Shown here: positions 1-8,576 of the stretch, piece after piece
Position numbering within the stretch: position 1 is the stretch's first letter
How the letters are laid out: each line of letters starts with the position of its first letter
From: Bosea sp. Tri-49
GTDB lineage: Bacteria > Pseudomonadota > Alphaproteobacteria > Rhizobiales > Beijerinckiaceae
NCBI RefSeq assembly: GCF_003952665.1
Contig: NZ_CP017946.1
Span: 4,152,501 to 4,216,500 of the forward strand
Length of the DNA stretch: 64,000 nt
Reading direction: 5' to 3'
Notes under the pieces: model-generated
What the model was told of the DNA's origin: nothing
What the model saw: the letters and a program-made list of their open reading frames with translations, nothing else
Databases searched by the model: none
Made by a program: the position numbers and the translations under genes

Positions 1-442
1 TCGCGGCAGGAGATTATCATTGTAAAATGTCGACCTTGTCAAACTCATTCACCAGAATAGTTTTCCGATTTAGCGTATTTATTTGATAAATATTCTCTGT
101 TTTTGGCTCGCGAATTAAAAGAACCATCTCAGCCAATTTCCGAAGCTCAGACGCAGCCTTTCGACAACACACCGGAGCACCAGGCGGGTCGGATCCGCCG
201 TTTCAAACGGCATCCGGCTTCCAAGCATCGCGTTTCCGGCAAGCCGAATTCACCCCAGGGCGAAGAGCATCCGACGGCTCGAGCCAATGGCATGCTTCGT
301 ATCGCGGGGGCTGTGCAGGTGGCGTACCTGCCGTTCGATCGAGCCGTTGCCGGCGGCCGAACCCATCGCCTTTACGGCATCAGAACCGCTCAAGCCTCAT
401 CGAGGCTTCTCGCCGGGACAACCAGATATCGGAACTGTCGGA
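1..442. other. Left chromosomal flank, no supported gene
   Basis: This stretch lies outside the left end of the integrated element. The first ~110 bases are AT-rich and hold a small perfect inverted repeat at 76-92 (TATTTAT, 3-base loop, ATAAATA). The rest is GC-rich. A TTG-started open frame runs from 103 to 570, but it has no ribosome binding site and no recognisable domain, and it crosses the attachment repeat, so I do not call it. Confidence 0.5.
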
Positions 443-462
443 GAGATTTGGTGGAGCCAGGC
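443..462. repeat. attL core: left copy of the 20-bp direct repeat
   Basis: The sequence gagatttggtggagccaggc is identical to 35034-35053. It contains the last 14 nt of tRNA-Ala (reverse complement) including CCA, plus 6 nt of downstream flank. Here the core runs into a 17-bp perfect palindrome at 451-467 (gtggagcc-a-ggctccac). Confidence 0.88.
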
Positions 463-582
463 TCCACACAACTGGAGCCCGCCCTAGCTTTTCCTGGCTT
501 GGGAGGGCTTCGCTTTTCCAGTGGCTTAGAGGGCGCCTCGCCTATCCCGGCTCATCCCAGCTTGTTATGATGCGCGTCATTC

Positions 583-604
583 GTTGGGGTAGAAGTTGGG
601 GTAG
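583..604 (+). promoter_or_regulatory. Double TTGGGGTAG motif, probable integrase arm-type site (left)
   Basis: Two TTGGGGTAG copies separated by 4 bases lie immediately before the integrase start. Nearly the same 22-bp unit occurs at 34963-34984, just inside the right end. Matching sites inside both ends suggest arm-type binding sites for the integrase or its accessory factor. The repeat is seen; the role is inferred. Confidence 0.6.
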
Positions 605-607
605 CCC

Positions 608-1831
608 ATGGCCCGCCAGGTCAAAAAGCTCTCGGCACGAACCGTCACAACGCTGACCAAGCCCGGTCGCCATAGCGACGGTGATGGGCTGTATCTCGTG
701 ATCGACCCAAGCGGCGCCCGCCGATGGCTGTTTCTGTTCCGGTGGCAAGGCAAGCTCAAGGAGATGGGCCTGGGCGGCGTCTCCACCGTTTCGCTCGCCG
801 ATGCCCGAGACAAGGCAGCCGATGCCCGCAAGCAGGTGAAAGCCGGGATCAACCCGATCGAGTCCAAGCGCGAGGCCGAGGCGGCGGCTGAAGCCGGTAA
901 GACCTTCGGTCAGTTCGCAGACGAGCTAGTCGAGGACATCAAAGGCGGCTTCCGAAACGAAAAACACAAATGGCAGTGGTCGCATACGCTCAAGACCTAC
1001 GCAGCCTCATTGCGCCCCATTCCGATCGAAGCCGTGTCCACCGAGCATGTACTGGAGGTGCTCAAGCCGCTCTGGACCAACAAGCAGGAGACGGCTTCAC
1101 GCCTGCGCGGCCGGATCGAACGTGTCCTAGATGCCGCGAAGGCGAAGGGGATTCGAGTCGGCGACAATCCGGCCCGCTGGCGTGGGCATCTGGACCACCT
1201 CTTGCCGCGGCGGCAGAAGCTTCAGCGCGGCCACCATCCGGCGATGCCCTATGGAGATGTCCCCGACTTCGTGGTGGATCTGCGAAAGCGAGATGCTACC
1301 GCTGCGCTCGCGCTTGAACTCACGATCTTATGCGCTAGCCGTTCGGGCGAGGTGCTGGGAGCGACCTGGGGCGAGTTCGATCGCAAGGCGAAGGTTTGGA
1401 CCATTCCCGGCAAGCGGATGAAGGCTGGCCTTGAGCATCGCGTACCCCTCACCGAGCGCGCCCTGGCAATTCTCGATGCTGCCGAAAAGGTGAAGCAGAA
1501 CGAGTACGTCTTCCCGGGCGCTCGCCAGGGAAAACCTCTCTCGAACATGGCGATGGCGAACCTGCTCAAGAAGCGGATGAAGCACGAAGGCCTGACAGTT
1601 CACGGCTTCCGAAGTTCGTTCCGCGATTGGGCGGGTGAGTGCACGTCGTTTCCTCGCGAGGTCGCCGAGGGGGCTTTGGCTCATATCGTTGGGGACGAAA
1701 CGGAGCGAGCCTATCGCCGCGGTGACGCGCTGGAGAAACGGCGCAAACTGATGGACGCTTGGGCGCGATTCGCTGGCGGCCCGACGATCAAGAAGAGCAA
1801 CGTGACGCCCATCCGCGTGAAAGCCGGATAG
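608..1831 (+). CDS. int: Tyrosine-type site-specific integrase (P4 family)
   Basis: This recombinase should integrate and excise the element at the 3' end of tRNA-Ala. The N-terminal ~90 residues match the DUF4102/arm-DNA-binding domain of P4-type integrases, followed by a core-binding region and a C-terminal catalytic domain. The catalytic residues visible are Arg245 (SRSGEV), His332/Arg335 (HGFR), His359 (AHIVG) and nucleophile Tyr369 (AYRRGDALEKRR). At 407 aa it is full length and looks intact. The ATG at 608 directly follows the double TTGGGGTAG motif, so expression may be controlled by whatever binds there. It reads inward from the left end, while the tRNA target lies at the opposite end. 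Confidence 0.95.
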   Translation: MARQVKKLSARTVTTLTKPGRHSDGDGLYLVIDPSGARRWLFLFRWQGKLKEMGLGGVSTVSLADARDKAADARKQVKAGINPIESKREAEAAAEAGKTFGQFADELVEDIKGGFRNEKHKWQWSHTLKTYAASLRPIPIEAVSTEHVLEVLKPLWTNKQETASRLRGRIERVLDAAKAKGIRVGDNPARWRGHLDHLLPRRQKLQRGHHPAMPYGDVPDFVVDLRKRDATAALALELTILCASRSGEVLGATWGEFDRKAKVWTIPGKRMKAGLEHRVPLTERALAILDAAEKVKQNEYVFPGARQGKPLSNMAMANLLKKRMKHEGLTVHGFRSSFRDWAGECTSFPREVAEGALAHIVGDETERAYRRGDALEKRRKLMDAWARFAGGPTIKKSNVTPIRVKAG

Positions 1832-1928
1832 GCAAAGAGACGCATGGGGATAGGCCGGCCAGCTGATAAGTGGGGAAGCACCGCCCCATTTCCCCATGCT
1901 CCAGATGGTGCGTCGCGGAGCGCGGCAG

Positions 1929-3377
1929 ATGGAATACGCACAGTTCTGGAGAGAGAATGCGGATTGGCCGCGAGATACCGCCACGCACGTGTTCCTCGGT
2001 CGCGCGCTCCATCTTTTCGGCAAGGCGCTTTACCCGCACGCGTGGACTGGTGACGAGCCAATTGCGGCGCCGGTAATCCCCCTGCCACTGCAGCGGCAGG
2101 CGACGCGTAGAGACCGGCTAGAGGCGCACAGGTTGCTCGCTGGTGACCCCATGTATGAGGTCAAGCCGGACGATCAACAGTTTCCCGGCAGCCTTAACAG
2201 GCTGTCCCCGGGTGTGACTGTCGTTGACTACAAGTTCACGGATTTAGAATGGAAGATGGCACGGGAGATCCAAGAGGCGACCATCGAATCGCGCCGACCT
2301 TCTTGGAACCGCCTCATCAGCGCTCAAAAAGCGATTGTCGAGCACGCCACCTTCGGGCGGCTTCGCACTGTGGCCCGCAAAAAGGGCCAGTTCGGGAACG
2401 CCCCGATTGCCGCGGATGCCTGGGCGGACTTCAATATTCACCAATTGTTCGGCGATTGCACGGTGCCGCACCGCAAATTCGCTTCGCCGGGGACGGCTCC
2501 AATTTTTGTCCTGCGCGCTGATCTCGAGCAACTGACTACGGAGGGGGCGCCTGACGCCTCCCCGGCGCGTAACCAGTCCCCGCAGGTCGATACAGAAGCT
2601 GCCGCTCCAGAGGAGCGGACACAGTCTTTGCCACACCCCTCTGATCGCATCCGCATTGCAGCACTGGCAGCACAAGCAACCATCGAACTCTCGCGAGCTG
2701 CAGCAGACCCTATCAAATGGGATTCACCGCCGCCTCTGCTCGAACCGCCTGGTTTTTTGAGCATGCAGGCCGCCGTGAAGCTGTTCGAGCGGGCCGGAGA
2801 TGGAGAAGAGTTCATCAATGGCTGCGCGCCAGCAGAAGACCGCCTCCGCCGAGTGGCGGCTAGCGGTCGCGTGTCCACGGTCATTCAGTTATGGCGCGAT
2901 GGTTCGGTCACTGACCTTCCAACGGGGGAATGGCTGGGCCCCCGCGCTCCGATGTTCTTCACTGATAACGGCTCTGTGTTCACGGGGGCAGATTGGGCCT
3001 TCATTCGGATTCATGAAGAGCAGGCTCAGGCTGCGTCGAGGGAGAGCGGCGCCCCTTTGCTTAAGAATGGGGGCTCCGATCTTGGCGGAGGATCGGCGGA
3101 AGTCGATCCCGCCAACGAGCAGCGCAACAGTAACGGATCGTTCGCAGCGCCTTCGACCAAGCCAAAAGCGGCCAGGCCGATCCGCATGGCCGAAGCTCGT
3201 AAGTGGTATTGCCAGCGTGTCGAACAATGGACGGGTAGCCCGCGAGGTCCAAGAGCCGAAGAAGATTTCGCTCTGATGAAAGAGCACTTCCAGCTAGGGC
3301 GCAAAGATGCCCGCACGGTGCGCAACGAATGCGCGCCGGACAAATGGAAGGAGTCCGGATCGAAGGATGCCGGATAA
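1929..3377 (+). CDS. Hypothetical protein, ~480 aa, proline/alanine-rich middle
   Basis: I do not recognise a family. The N-terminal ~200 residues look globular (aromatic-rich, starting MEYAQFWREN). A low-complexity Pro/Ala/Glu linker lies around residues 205-260, and the C-terminal part ends in a basic segment containing WYCQRVEQW. ATG 1929 is preferred because of a GGAG-like site upstream; an in-frame ATG at 1896 would add 11 residues. It lies between the integrase and a large inverted repeat, which suggests an integration or regulatory accessory role, but nothing proves that. Confidence 0.7.
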   Translation: MEYAQFWRENADWPRDTATHVFLGRALHLFGKALYPHAWTGDEPIAAPVIPLPLQRQATRRDRLEAHRLLAGDPMYEVKPDDQQFPGSLNRLSPGVTVVDYKFTDLEWKMAREIQEATIESRRPSWNRLISAQKAIVEHATFGRLRTVARKKGQFGNAPIAADAWADFNIHQLFGDCTVPHRKFASPGTAPIFVLRADLEQLTTEGAPDASPARNQSPQVDTEAAAPEERTQSLPHPSDRIRIAALAAQATIELSRAAADPIKWDSPPPLLEPPGFLSMQAAVKLFERAGDGEEFINGCAPAEDRLRRVAASGRVSTVIQLWRDGSVTDLPTGEWLGPRAPMFFTDNGSVFTGADWAFIRIHEEQAQAASRESGAPLLKNGGSDLGGGSAEVDPANEQRNSNGSFAAPSTKPKAARPIRMAEARKWYCQRVEQWTGSPRGPRAEEDFALMKEHFQLGRKDARTVRNECAPDKWKESGSKDAG

Positions 3378-3379
3378 CC

Positions 3380-3424
3380 CCGCCACTACCCCGCCAAATT
3401 TCTCGCTGGCGGGGTAAGTGGCGG
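3380..3424. terminator. Long GC-rich inverted repeat after the 482-aa gene
   Basis: Arms at 3380-3396 and 3407-3424 are complementary over 17 bases with one bulged base and a 10-base loop. The core is taccccgcca / tggcggggta. The repeat starts two bases after the stop codon. It could be a transcription terminator, although it lacks a T tract, or a large operator. Confidence 0.5.
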
Positions 3425-3509
3425 TAAAGACGGCGGGATTCGCCATCTGCAACCGTCTCCCTGCGTCCAATCCAAGCCATTCCGGCTTGAGGCGGCGCAG
3501 GAGACGAAA

Positions 3510-3728
3510 ATGGCGACCACGCACCACGAACCAGCGCCCCTCGCCTACGATATGCAGGGGCTCATCAAGGCTTCCGGCTGGGGCCGGTCGAAGATCCAAG
3601 AGGACATTGCCGCCGGACGCCTGAAGGCGCGCAAGTCCGCCGGCAAACTCATCATCATGTACGAGGATGCCAGGGCGTGGCTTCTGGCCCTGCCCGTCCG
3701 CGAGCCCTCCAAGAAGGAGGCCGCGTAA
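3510..3728 (+). CDS. AlpA/excisionase-like helix-turn-helix protein
   Basis: A 72-aa protein with a MerR/AlpA-type fold. A helix-turn-helix segment (LIKASGWGRSKIQEDIAAGRLKARK, split over residues ~18-42) is followed by a strand ending in MYEDARAWL, as in 'helix-turn-helix 17' proteins. Small proteins of this kind act as excisionases or as activators of the integrase and replication genes in P4-like elements. It is the first gene of a rightward chain of overlapping genes leading to the primase-helicase. Directionality control is an inference from family and position. Confidence 0.7.
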   Translation: MATTHHEPAPLAYDMQGLIKASGWGRSKIQEDIAAGRLKARKSAGKLIIMYEDARAWLLALPVREPSKKEAA

Positions 3729-3733
3729 GCATC

Positions 3734-3937
3734 ATGCACCTGAACGAGATGAGGCCGGCCGCGCGGGGGCGCGAAACCGGCCTCGGAGGAATTGCTTGCC
3801 TGGCAGCTAGCGCCTCCGAATCTACCATCCACACCATCCTCGTCAACCGGCTCCAACGCCGGCTCGGCCTTTCCGAGCTGCACGCCCTGACGGTTCTCCG
3901 CCTCGCCTCGATCGGGCCGAAGGAGGGCCGTGACTGA
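3734..3937 (+). CDS. Hypothetical small protein (67 aa)
   Basis: Starts at ATG 3734, six bases after the AlpA-like gene, and overlaps the next start by one base (TGATG). The C-terminal half (HTILVNRLQRRLGLSELHAL) is predicted helical and could form a small DNA-binding or dimerisation unit. No family is recognised. Confidence 0.55.
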   Translation: MHLNEMRPAARGRETGLGGIACLAASASESTIHTILVNRLQRRLGLSELHALTVLRLASIGPKEGRD

Positions 3938-4248
3938 TGGCAAAACGCGCTTTCCCCAAGTTGCTCGCCCGCGTCGCGGAGGGCCCGACCATCTCCGTCA
4001 ACGGTCGCGAGGCCCTGACTCTTCTCACCCTCGTTGAACGCGGCGCCAAGGGCGTGACCGGAATTGAATTTCCGGGTGGCCCAGCCTTTCGCCTCGGCGC
4101 CTACGTCTTCGATTTGCGCGGCATGGGCGTCGGCATCGAAACCGGCTCGGAAAGCCACGGCATCGGGACACATGCCAGGTATCGCCTGACGACGGCGGTT
4201 CAAATCGTCAGCGTCGACTACGGAACGGCGAAAGGAGAGGTCGCTTGA
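3937..4248 (+). CDS. Hypothetical protein (103 aa), possible winged-helix fold
   Basis: The N-terminal half (helices, then 'GVTGIEFPGGPAFRLGAYVFDLRGMG') resembles the small winged-helix proteins often found in alphaproteobacterial prophages, where a reading-head helix is followed by a Leu-Arg-x-x-Gly turn. This is a tentative resemblance. The gene is translationally coupled on both sides. Confidence 0.6.
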   Translation: MAKRAFPKLLARVAEGPTISVNGREALTLLTLVERGAKGVTGIEFPGGPAFRLGAYVFDLRGMGVGIETGSESHGIGTHARYRLTTAVQIVSVDYGTAKGEVA

Positions 4249-4748
4249 TTCACTCCAGCGCAACCGAACCTCTCGATATGGCGCGCGTGAAGGCCGTAGC
4301 CGAGGCCAATCCGATCCAAGCTCTGGCCGAGTTCAAGGGCATGGTCGCCCATTGGCGGGAGATGGGCGCAACGGTCTTCCTCAAGGCTTGGACCGAAGCC
4401 TTCCTACACTACGACGGCGCCCTGCCTGACGAGGCCTCCCACTATGTGGCGACTGTTCAGCTCGCGTTCGAAATGTGCGGGCTGCCGGTCATCAACCACA
4501 TCGCCGCGCCTCAAATCCGCGATGTCGATGCAAATGGCGTTGGCCCCGATGGCGACGAATACACGGATGAGGCCGCTCCCGAACTGATCGATCGCGGTCT
4601 GGCGCTCAATGTTCCTGTGCTGCTTCGCTACCCTGATCGGCGCCTGGAAAAGGGCAACGAGGTCCGCTTCACGGAAATCGCCGTGCAGATGCTCGACGTC
4701 GACTTGGAGGCCTCCGTCCTCCCTGAAGACAAGTGGAGGCAGCATTGA
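4245..4748 (+). CDS. Hypothetical protein (167 aa)
   Basis: Starts with TTG 4245, overlapping the previous stop (TTGA), with a good aaaggagagg ribosome site 6-15 bases upstream. A mostly helical N-terminal half is followed by an acidic segment (DVDANGVGPDGDEYTDE). No family is recognised. Its place in the replication operon suggests an accessory phage role. Confidence 0.6.
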   Translation: MIHSSATEPLDMARVKAVAEANPIQALAEFKGMVAHWREMGATVFLKAWTEAFLHYDGALPDEASHYVATVQLAFEMCGLPVINHIAAPQIRDVDANGVGPDGDEYTDEAAPELIDRGLALNVPVLLRYPDRRLEKGNEVRFTEIAVQMLDVDLEASVLPEDKWRQH

Positions 4749-5080
4749 GCACCGCGAGCAATTCGGACCTGCGCGCGCAGGTTATCGCAGGCATCGTCGA
4801 GCATATCGCAGCGACGCCTTCCACTCTCAGCTACGACGCCGTATTCCGGCGCGCGCTCGACGCCTCCGGGATGCCGGAGGAGGAGATTGGGAGCGAGATC
4901 AGGAACGCCACTTCGTGCCTGATTTTCTCCGGCCTCGTCCTCTCGAACGGCCTCGTCCGCGATCCGCCGGAAATCTACTACTCGGCCGATATGCAGTTGG
5001 TGCCCGGCCCGTGGCTCCTCCGCTTCGTGTGGGGCGATCGGGTGCCGAACGCCGAACGCGGTGATGGAGGCGACGAATGA
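4745..5080 (+). CDS. Hypothetical protein (111 aa)
   Basis: I choose TTG 4745 because it overlaps the previous stop, like the gene before it, and has GGAGG six bases upstream. GTG 4733 is an alternative that adds four residues. The sequence pattern (helices, then 'IFSGLVLSNGLVRDPPEIYYS') would suit a small winged-helix protein, but no family is recognised. Confidence 0.55.
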   Translation: MSTASNSDLRAQVIAGIVEHIAATPSTLSYDAVFRRALDASGMPEEEIGSEIRNATSCLIFSGLVLSNGLVRDPPEIYYSADMQLVPGPWLLRFVWGDRVPNAERGDGGDE

Positions 5081-5307
5081 GCGGCGCCGAAATCTACCTC
5101 GCGAAAGATGAACGCGGCTGGCTTGCTATCCACGAGAGCCGCCACGGCGACAGCTCGGGCATCGATGGGCCTTTCCCCACCATCATCGCCGCGGTGGCCG
5201 CTGGTCGCGACATGGCGGAGCGCTATGGCGTTCCGTTCCGCGGCGACGAACTGATAGCCAAGGTGCTCGCATTCCCTACCGACAAGGACGGGAGGGCCGC
5301 CACTTGA
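5077..5307 (+). CDS. Hypothetical protein (76 aa)
   Basis: Overlaps the previous gene by ATGA, and its stop overlaps the start of the primase-helicase. The protein appears to be a small alpha/beta unit (IYLAKDERGWLAIHESRH). No family is recognised. Confidence 0.55.
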   Translation: MSGAEIYLAKDERGWLAIHESRHGDSSGIDGPFPTIIAAVAAGRDMAERYGVPFRGDELIAKVLAFPTDKDGRAAT

Positions 5308-7448
5308 TGTCCCTCCCCAATATCGCGAAAGCGCTCGGCGGCATCGTCACCGGCGGTCAGGTGCTTGCACCTGGCCCCGGCCACAGCTCCAAGGACCGCT
5401 CGATGTCCGTCAAGATCGGCGAGAGCGGCAAGCTCATCGTCCATAGCCACTCCGGCGACGACGACATGGCGTGCAAGGCCTATGTCGAGCGCAAGCTGGG
5501 CATCGTCTGGCGGCCGGAAGGCCAACAGCATGACACTGGCGCTTTCGAGCGCATGCAGGCTCGGGCGCTCAAGCTCAACGGGCATGCGAACGGCCATGCT
5601 CAGCCGGAATTTCGGACCAGCGACAAGCGCCATATGCAGGCGCTGCGCATTTGGCAGGAGAGTGTCGACCCTCGTGGCACGCTCGCCGCAACCTACCTCG
5701 CCTCCCGCAGGCTTCAGGTTCCGGACGGTGTCGCGATGACGACGTTGCGCTTCCACGCCGATTGTCCCTTTGGCGAGGGCGCGCGCCACCCCTGCCTGGT
5801 CGCTGCTTTCCGCTCGATCGAGAGCGGTGAGGTCGTGGCAATCCATCGCACCGCGTTGACTCCGGGCGCGAAGAAGATCGATCGCAAGATGCTCGGGCCC
5901 GTCATCGGCGCCGCCATCATGTTCGGCGATCTGGACGCAGAGCGCGGGACGCTCGCAGTAGGCGAAGGCATTGAAAGCGCGCTTTCTGGCCTCGGGATGG
6001 GCTTCGCCCCTGCGTGGGCCATGGGATCGGCTGGAGCCATCGCCAAGCTGCCGGTCGTGAATGGCGTCGACACGCTCACCATTCTTGGGGAGCACGACGC
6101 GGCCAACGCCGCGGCGGCGCGGTCGTGCGGTGTGCGCTGGCGCGACGCTGGCCGCGAGGTCTTGATTGCCCTGCCCAAGGAAGGGCTCGGCAAGGACACG
6201 AACGATGCCTGGCAGGCGCGCAAGGGCGACGGCGAAGACGTGCTCGACTTCCGCGAGTTCGGGGCGGACGAAGAAATTGCCGAGCCGATTAATGCCGGGA
6301 GTTCCGGCATTAAAGCGACGCCCTTCGTCCTCATGGACCCGAGCACCATCCCGACGCGCGAGTGGTTGTACGGCCGGCATTACGTGCGCCGTTTCGTCAG
6401 CACGACGGTTGCCCCGGGCGGACTCGGCAAGTCGTCGCTGGGCATCGTCGAAGCGCTCGCCATGGTGACGGCGCGCGATCTGCTCGGGGTGAGAGTGCGC
6501 GAGCCGCTGCGGGCCTGGTTGTGGAACGGCGAAGATCCGCGGGACGAACTGGACCGCCGCATTTCTGCAGCGTGCCTGCACTACGAAATCGCCGCGGATG
6601 ATATCGCCGATCGGCTGTTCGTCGACAGCGGGCGCGATCTGCCTATCCGCATCGCCGAGATGGGGCCTGGGCAGCGTACCATTGTTGCCGTGCCGACTGT
6701 CGAGGGCGTTGAGCAGGCTATCCGCGACAACCGGATTGACCTGCTCGTCATTGACCCTTTCGTCGCCTCGCACGGTGTGCCGGAGAACGACAACGGGGCA
6801 ATCGACCGCGTCGCCAAGACATGGGCCGGCATCGCCGAGCGGTGCAACTGCGCGATCGAGCTGGTGCACCACGTGCGCAAGACCGCCAGCGGACCGGAGG
6901 GCTACGCCGTCGAGGACGCCCGCGGCGGTTCCTCCCTGCTCGGCGCTGTCCGTAACGCTCGGGTCTTGAACGCCATGTCGAAGGAGGAGGCTGAGCGGGC
7001 TGGTATCGAAGAGGGCCACCGCCGGCTGCATTTTCGGGTGGACGACGGCAAGGCGAACATGGCCCCGCCGATGGAGCGCGCAAGCTGGTTCAAGATGGTC
7101 AGCGTCGGGCTCGGCAATGGCCGCGGGCTGGAGCCCGAGGACAATGTCGGCGTCGCCACCGCATGGGAAATGCCGGGCGTGCTCGACAGTGTCACGGCGG
7201 ACGATTGCGAGCGCGTGATTGCCATGGTCCGGACCGATCCGACCTACCGGCACGACAGCCGGGCTAGCAACTGGATCGGCTTCGCGATTGGGGACGTGCT
7301 CGGCCTTGATGTAGATCGGAAGGCAGACCGCGAACAGGTCAACCGAGTGCTTCGCATCTGGATCGAAAATGGCGCTCTCGCGATTGAGCGCCGCCAAGAC
7401 GAGCAGCGCAAAATGCGGTCGTACATCATCCCCGGAAAAGCAGCGTGA
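5307..7448 (+). CDS. Bifunctional primase-helicase (Toprim + RepA-like AAA ATPase)
   Basis: Probably the replication initiator and helicase of the element. The N-terminal ~65 residues resemble the primase 'zinc-ribbon' region but lack the cysteines. A Toprim-like domain follows at ~205-300, with Glu220-type VGEGIESALSG and GEHD at 261-264 where most Toprims have DxD. The C-terminal RecA-like domain has a Walker A (APGGLGKSS, 369-377) and Walker B (LLVIDPF, 479-485), and an LVHHVRK sensor as in AAA_25/RepA helicases. At 713 aa it is full length. It overlaps the preceding stop codon and is followed directly by a cluster of iteron-like repeats, as with P4-alpha-type initiators beside their origins. 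Confidence 0.88.
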   Translation: MSLPNIAKALGGIVTGGQVLAPGPGHSSKDRSMSVKIGESGKLIVHSHSGDDDMACKAYVERKLGIVWRPEGQQHDTGAFERMQARALKLNGHANGHAQPEFRTSDKRHMQALRIWQESVDPRGTLAATYLASRRLQVPDGVAMTTLRFHADCPFGEGARHPCLVAAFRSIESGEVVAIHRTALTPGAKKIDRKMLGPVIGAAIMFGDLDAERGTLAVGEGIESALSGLGMGFAPAWAMGSAGAIAKLPVVNGVDTLTILGEHDAANAAAARSCGVRWRDAGREVLIALPKEGLGKDTNDAWQARKGDGEDVLDFREFGADEEIAEPINAGSSGIKATPFVLMDPSTIPTREWLYGRHYVRRFVSTTVAPGGLGKSSLGIVEALAMVTARDLLGVRVREPLRAWLWNGEDPRDELDRRISAACLHYEIAADDIADRLFVDSGRDLPIRIAEMGPGQRTIVAVPTVEGVEQAIRDNRIDLLVIDPFVASHGVPENDNGAIDRVAKTWAGIAERCNCAIELVHHVRKTASGPEGYAVEDARGGSSLLGAVRNARVLNAMSKEEAERAGIEEGHRRLHFRVDDGKANMAPPMERASWFKMVSVGLGNGRGLEPEDNVGVATAWEMPGVLDSVTADDCERVIAMVRTDPTYRHDSRASNWIGFAIGDVLGLDVDRKADREQVNRVLRIWIENGALAIERRQDEQRKMRSYIIPGKAA

Positions 7449-7454
7449 AGAGGC

Positions 7455-7577
7455 TGCGCCAGTCGCGTTTTCTGACTGGCGCACGACTGGCGCAGACCGG
7501 CGCAAAATCTGCGCCAGTCAGTCACCCCTTAAGGGGGACTGAACTGGCGCAAGTGGCGCAGCCAACTGACTGGCGCA
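7455..7577. repeat. Iteron cluster ACTGGCGCA, candidate replication origin
   Basis: Exact ACTGGCGCA copies lie at 7475, 7486, 7543 and 7569 on the plus strand and at 7455-7463 and 7510-7518 on the minus strand. One-mismatch copies lie at 7496-7504 and 7552-7560. This makes eight units in 123 bp, all in the non-coding gap after the primase-helicase. A perfect palindrome, ccccttaagggg, lies between them at 7525-7536. Position and repetition suggest an origin bound by the initiator; an operator array is the alternative. Confidence 0.65.
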
Positions 7578-7592
7578 ATCACTGGAGCAGAA

Positions 7593-7916
7593 ATGTCGAA
7601 CGAACCTGATTTCAAGAATCCGAACCGGGAGCCCGTCACCTCGCTCATGGACCTGGCTCTGCTGGACGACGACGAGATGGCGGAGGGCTATCAGGATGGA
7701 GCGGGCGGGCTGCCTTGCGGCGACAATCGCTCGCGCTCCTACTGGCATGGCTGGCGCAACGGTGCTCGCGACCGTGGCCACCGAGATCGAGCTGGCGACA
7801 TGTGGGATGCGCTGCTTGCCGGCAACGTCACGCCCGAAGGCCGCGGCCTCGCCGAGCTGCCAGCTCGTATCGAGGAATGCCGGAAGGTGCTGCGCGAAGC
7901 GGGAGCGCTCGCGTGA
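7593..7916 (+). CDS. Hypothetical protein with RMF-like segment (107 aa)
   Basis: Residues ~30-56 (EGYQDGAGG...RSYWHGWRNG) follow the 'A/GYxxG...NPY/RS...WxxGWRxG' pattern of ribosome-modulation-factor-like proteins, which bind RNA or ribosomes and are common in phages. An acidic C-terminal helix follows. The start lies just downstream of the iterons, with GGAGC upstream. The RMF resemblance is by motif only. Confidence 0.55.
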   Translation: MSNEPDFKNPNREPVTSLMDLALLDDDEMAEGYQDGAGGLPCGDNRSRSYWHGWRNGARDRGHRDRAGDMWDALLAGNVTPEGRGLAELPARIEECRKVLREAGALA

Positions 7917-8554
7917 CGACCGTGGCCAATTCAGATCTGGAACGAAAGCTCCGCATCTCCCTCACCCCGCGCGTGCAGGAGGCCGGCGTTGACATGACCG
8001 ACAGGCCTTGGATCTGCGGCTTTGCTGGCTGGCGTTTTGGACAACCGGTGACGCCGGCTCTGATTGCGGCATTGGACGCAGCCGACCACCCAATGCCGGG
8101 CGACCTCGCTTCAGTCTGGGCAGAGTATCACCATTGGCAAGACGTGAGCCAGGACAGCCCCGAACCGCACATCTCAGCGAGAATCGCTGGCCTGGAGCAT
8201 CTCATGGACACGATGCCGGATGCATCCGCCGGAGGTATCAGCGCACGGCTAACCTGGCTCTCTCACCTCGCGGCCCAGGACCATTATCGGACCAGCACAG
8301 AAGACACCGCCCTCGCGGCTCGCCTCGCCGCCGATTTCCAAAAGTTCGTCGACTCTGTCCAATCTGGGCGGGCTGAAGACGCGACAGTCACAGCCTCAGA
8401 CAGGCGGACACAAGCCGACCGTCGCGCTGAGGTTCTGTCCATCTTGAGCACTGCTGCGCAGTTGTCAGATCGCGAAATTGGGCGGCGCGCCGGAGTTAGC
8501 CCGCAGACGGTGTCCAACTGGCGGAAGAAGCTCGCAAACCGTTGTCCAACTTGA
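7913..8554 (+). CDS. C-terminal helix-turn-helix protein (213 aa)
   Basis: Begins with GTG 7913 overlapping the previous stop (GTGA). The C-terminal ~35 residues form a clear helix-turn-helix (SDREIGRRAGVSPQTVSNWR); the N-terminal ~150 residues are unknown and include a Trp-rich start (WICGFAGWRFGQP). It ends 22 bases before the first of the repeated GCTCAATACC motifs, so it is a candidate binder of those sites and regulator of the HipA/HIRAN pair. That link is inference from position. Confidence 0.65.
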   Translation: MTTVANSDLERKLRISLTPRVQEAGVDMTDRPWICGFAGWRFGQPVTPALIAALDAADHPMPGDLASVWAEYHHWQDVSQDSPEPHISARIAGLEHLMDTMPDASAGGISARLTWLSHLAAQDHYRTSTEDTALAARLAADFQKFVDSVQSGRAEDATVTASDRRTQADRRAEVLSILSTAAQLSDREIGRRAGVSPQTVSNWRKKLANRCPT

Positions 8555-8576
8555 GCAGTGTCGGCATCAAAAATAC

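Noticed and set aside
103..570. 155-aa frame across the left attachment site
   Set aside because: TTG start without ribosome site, no domain, and it spans the element junction, so it cannot be an old conserved gene.
5223..7505. 760-aa open frame on the minus strand
   Set aside because: It is antisense to the primase-helicase, whose motifs are unmistakable. The minus frame is rich in His/Arg/Asp with no domain, as expected from high-GC shadow coding.
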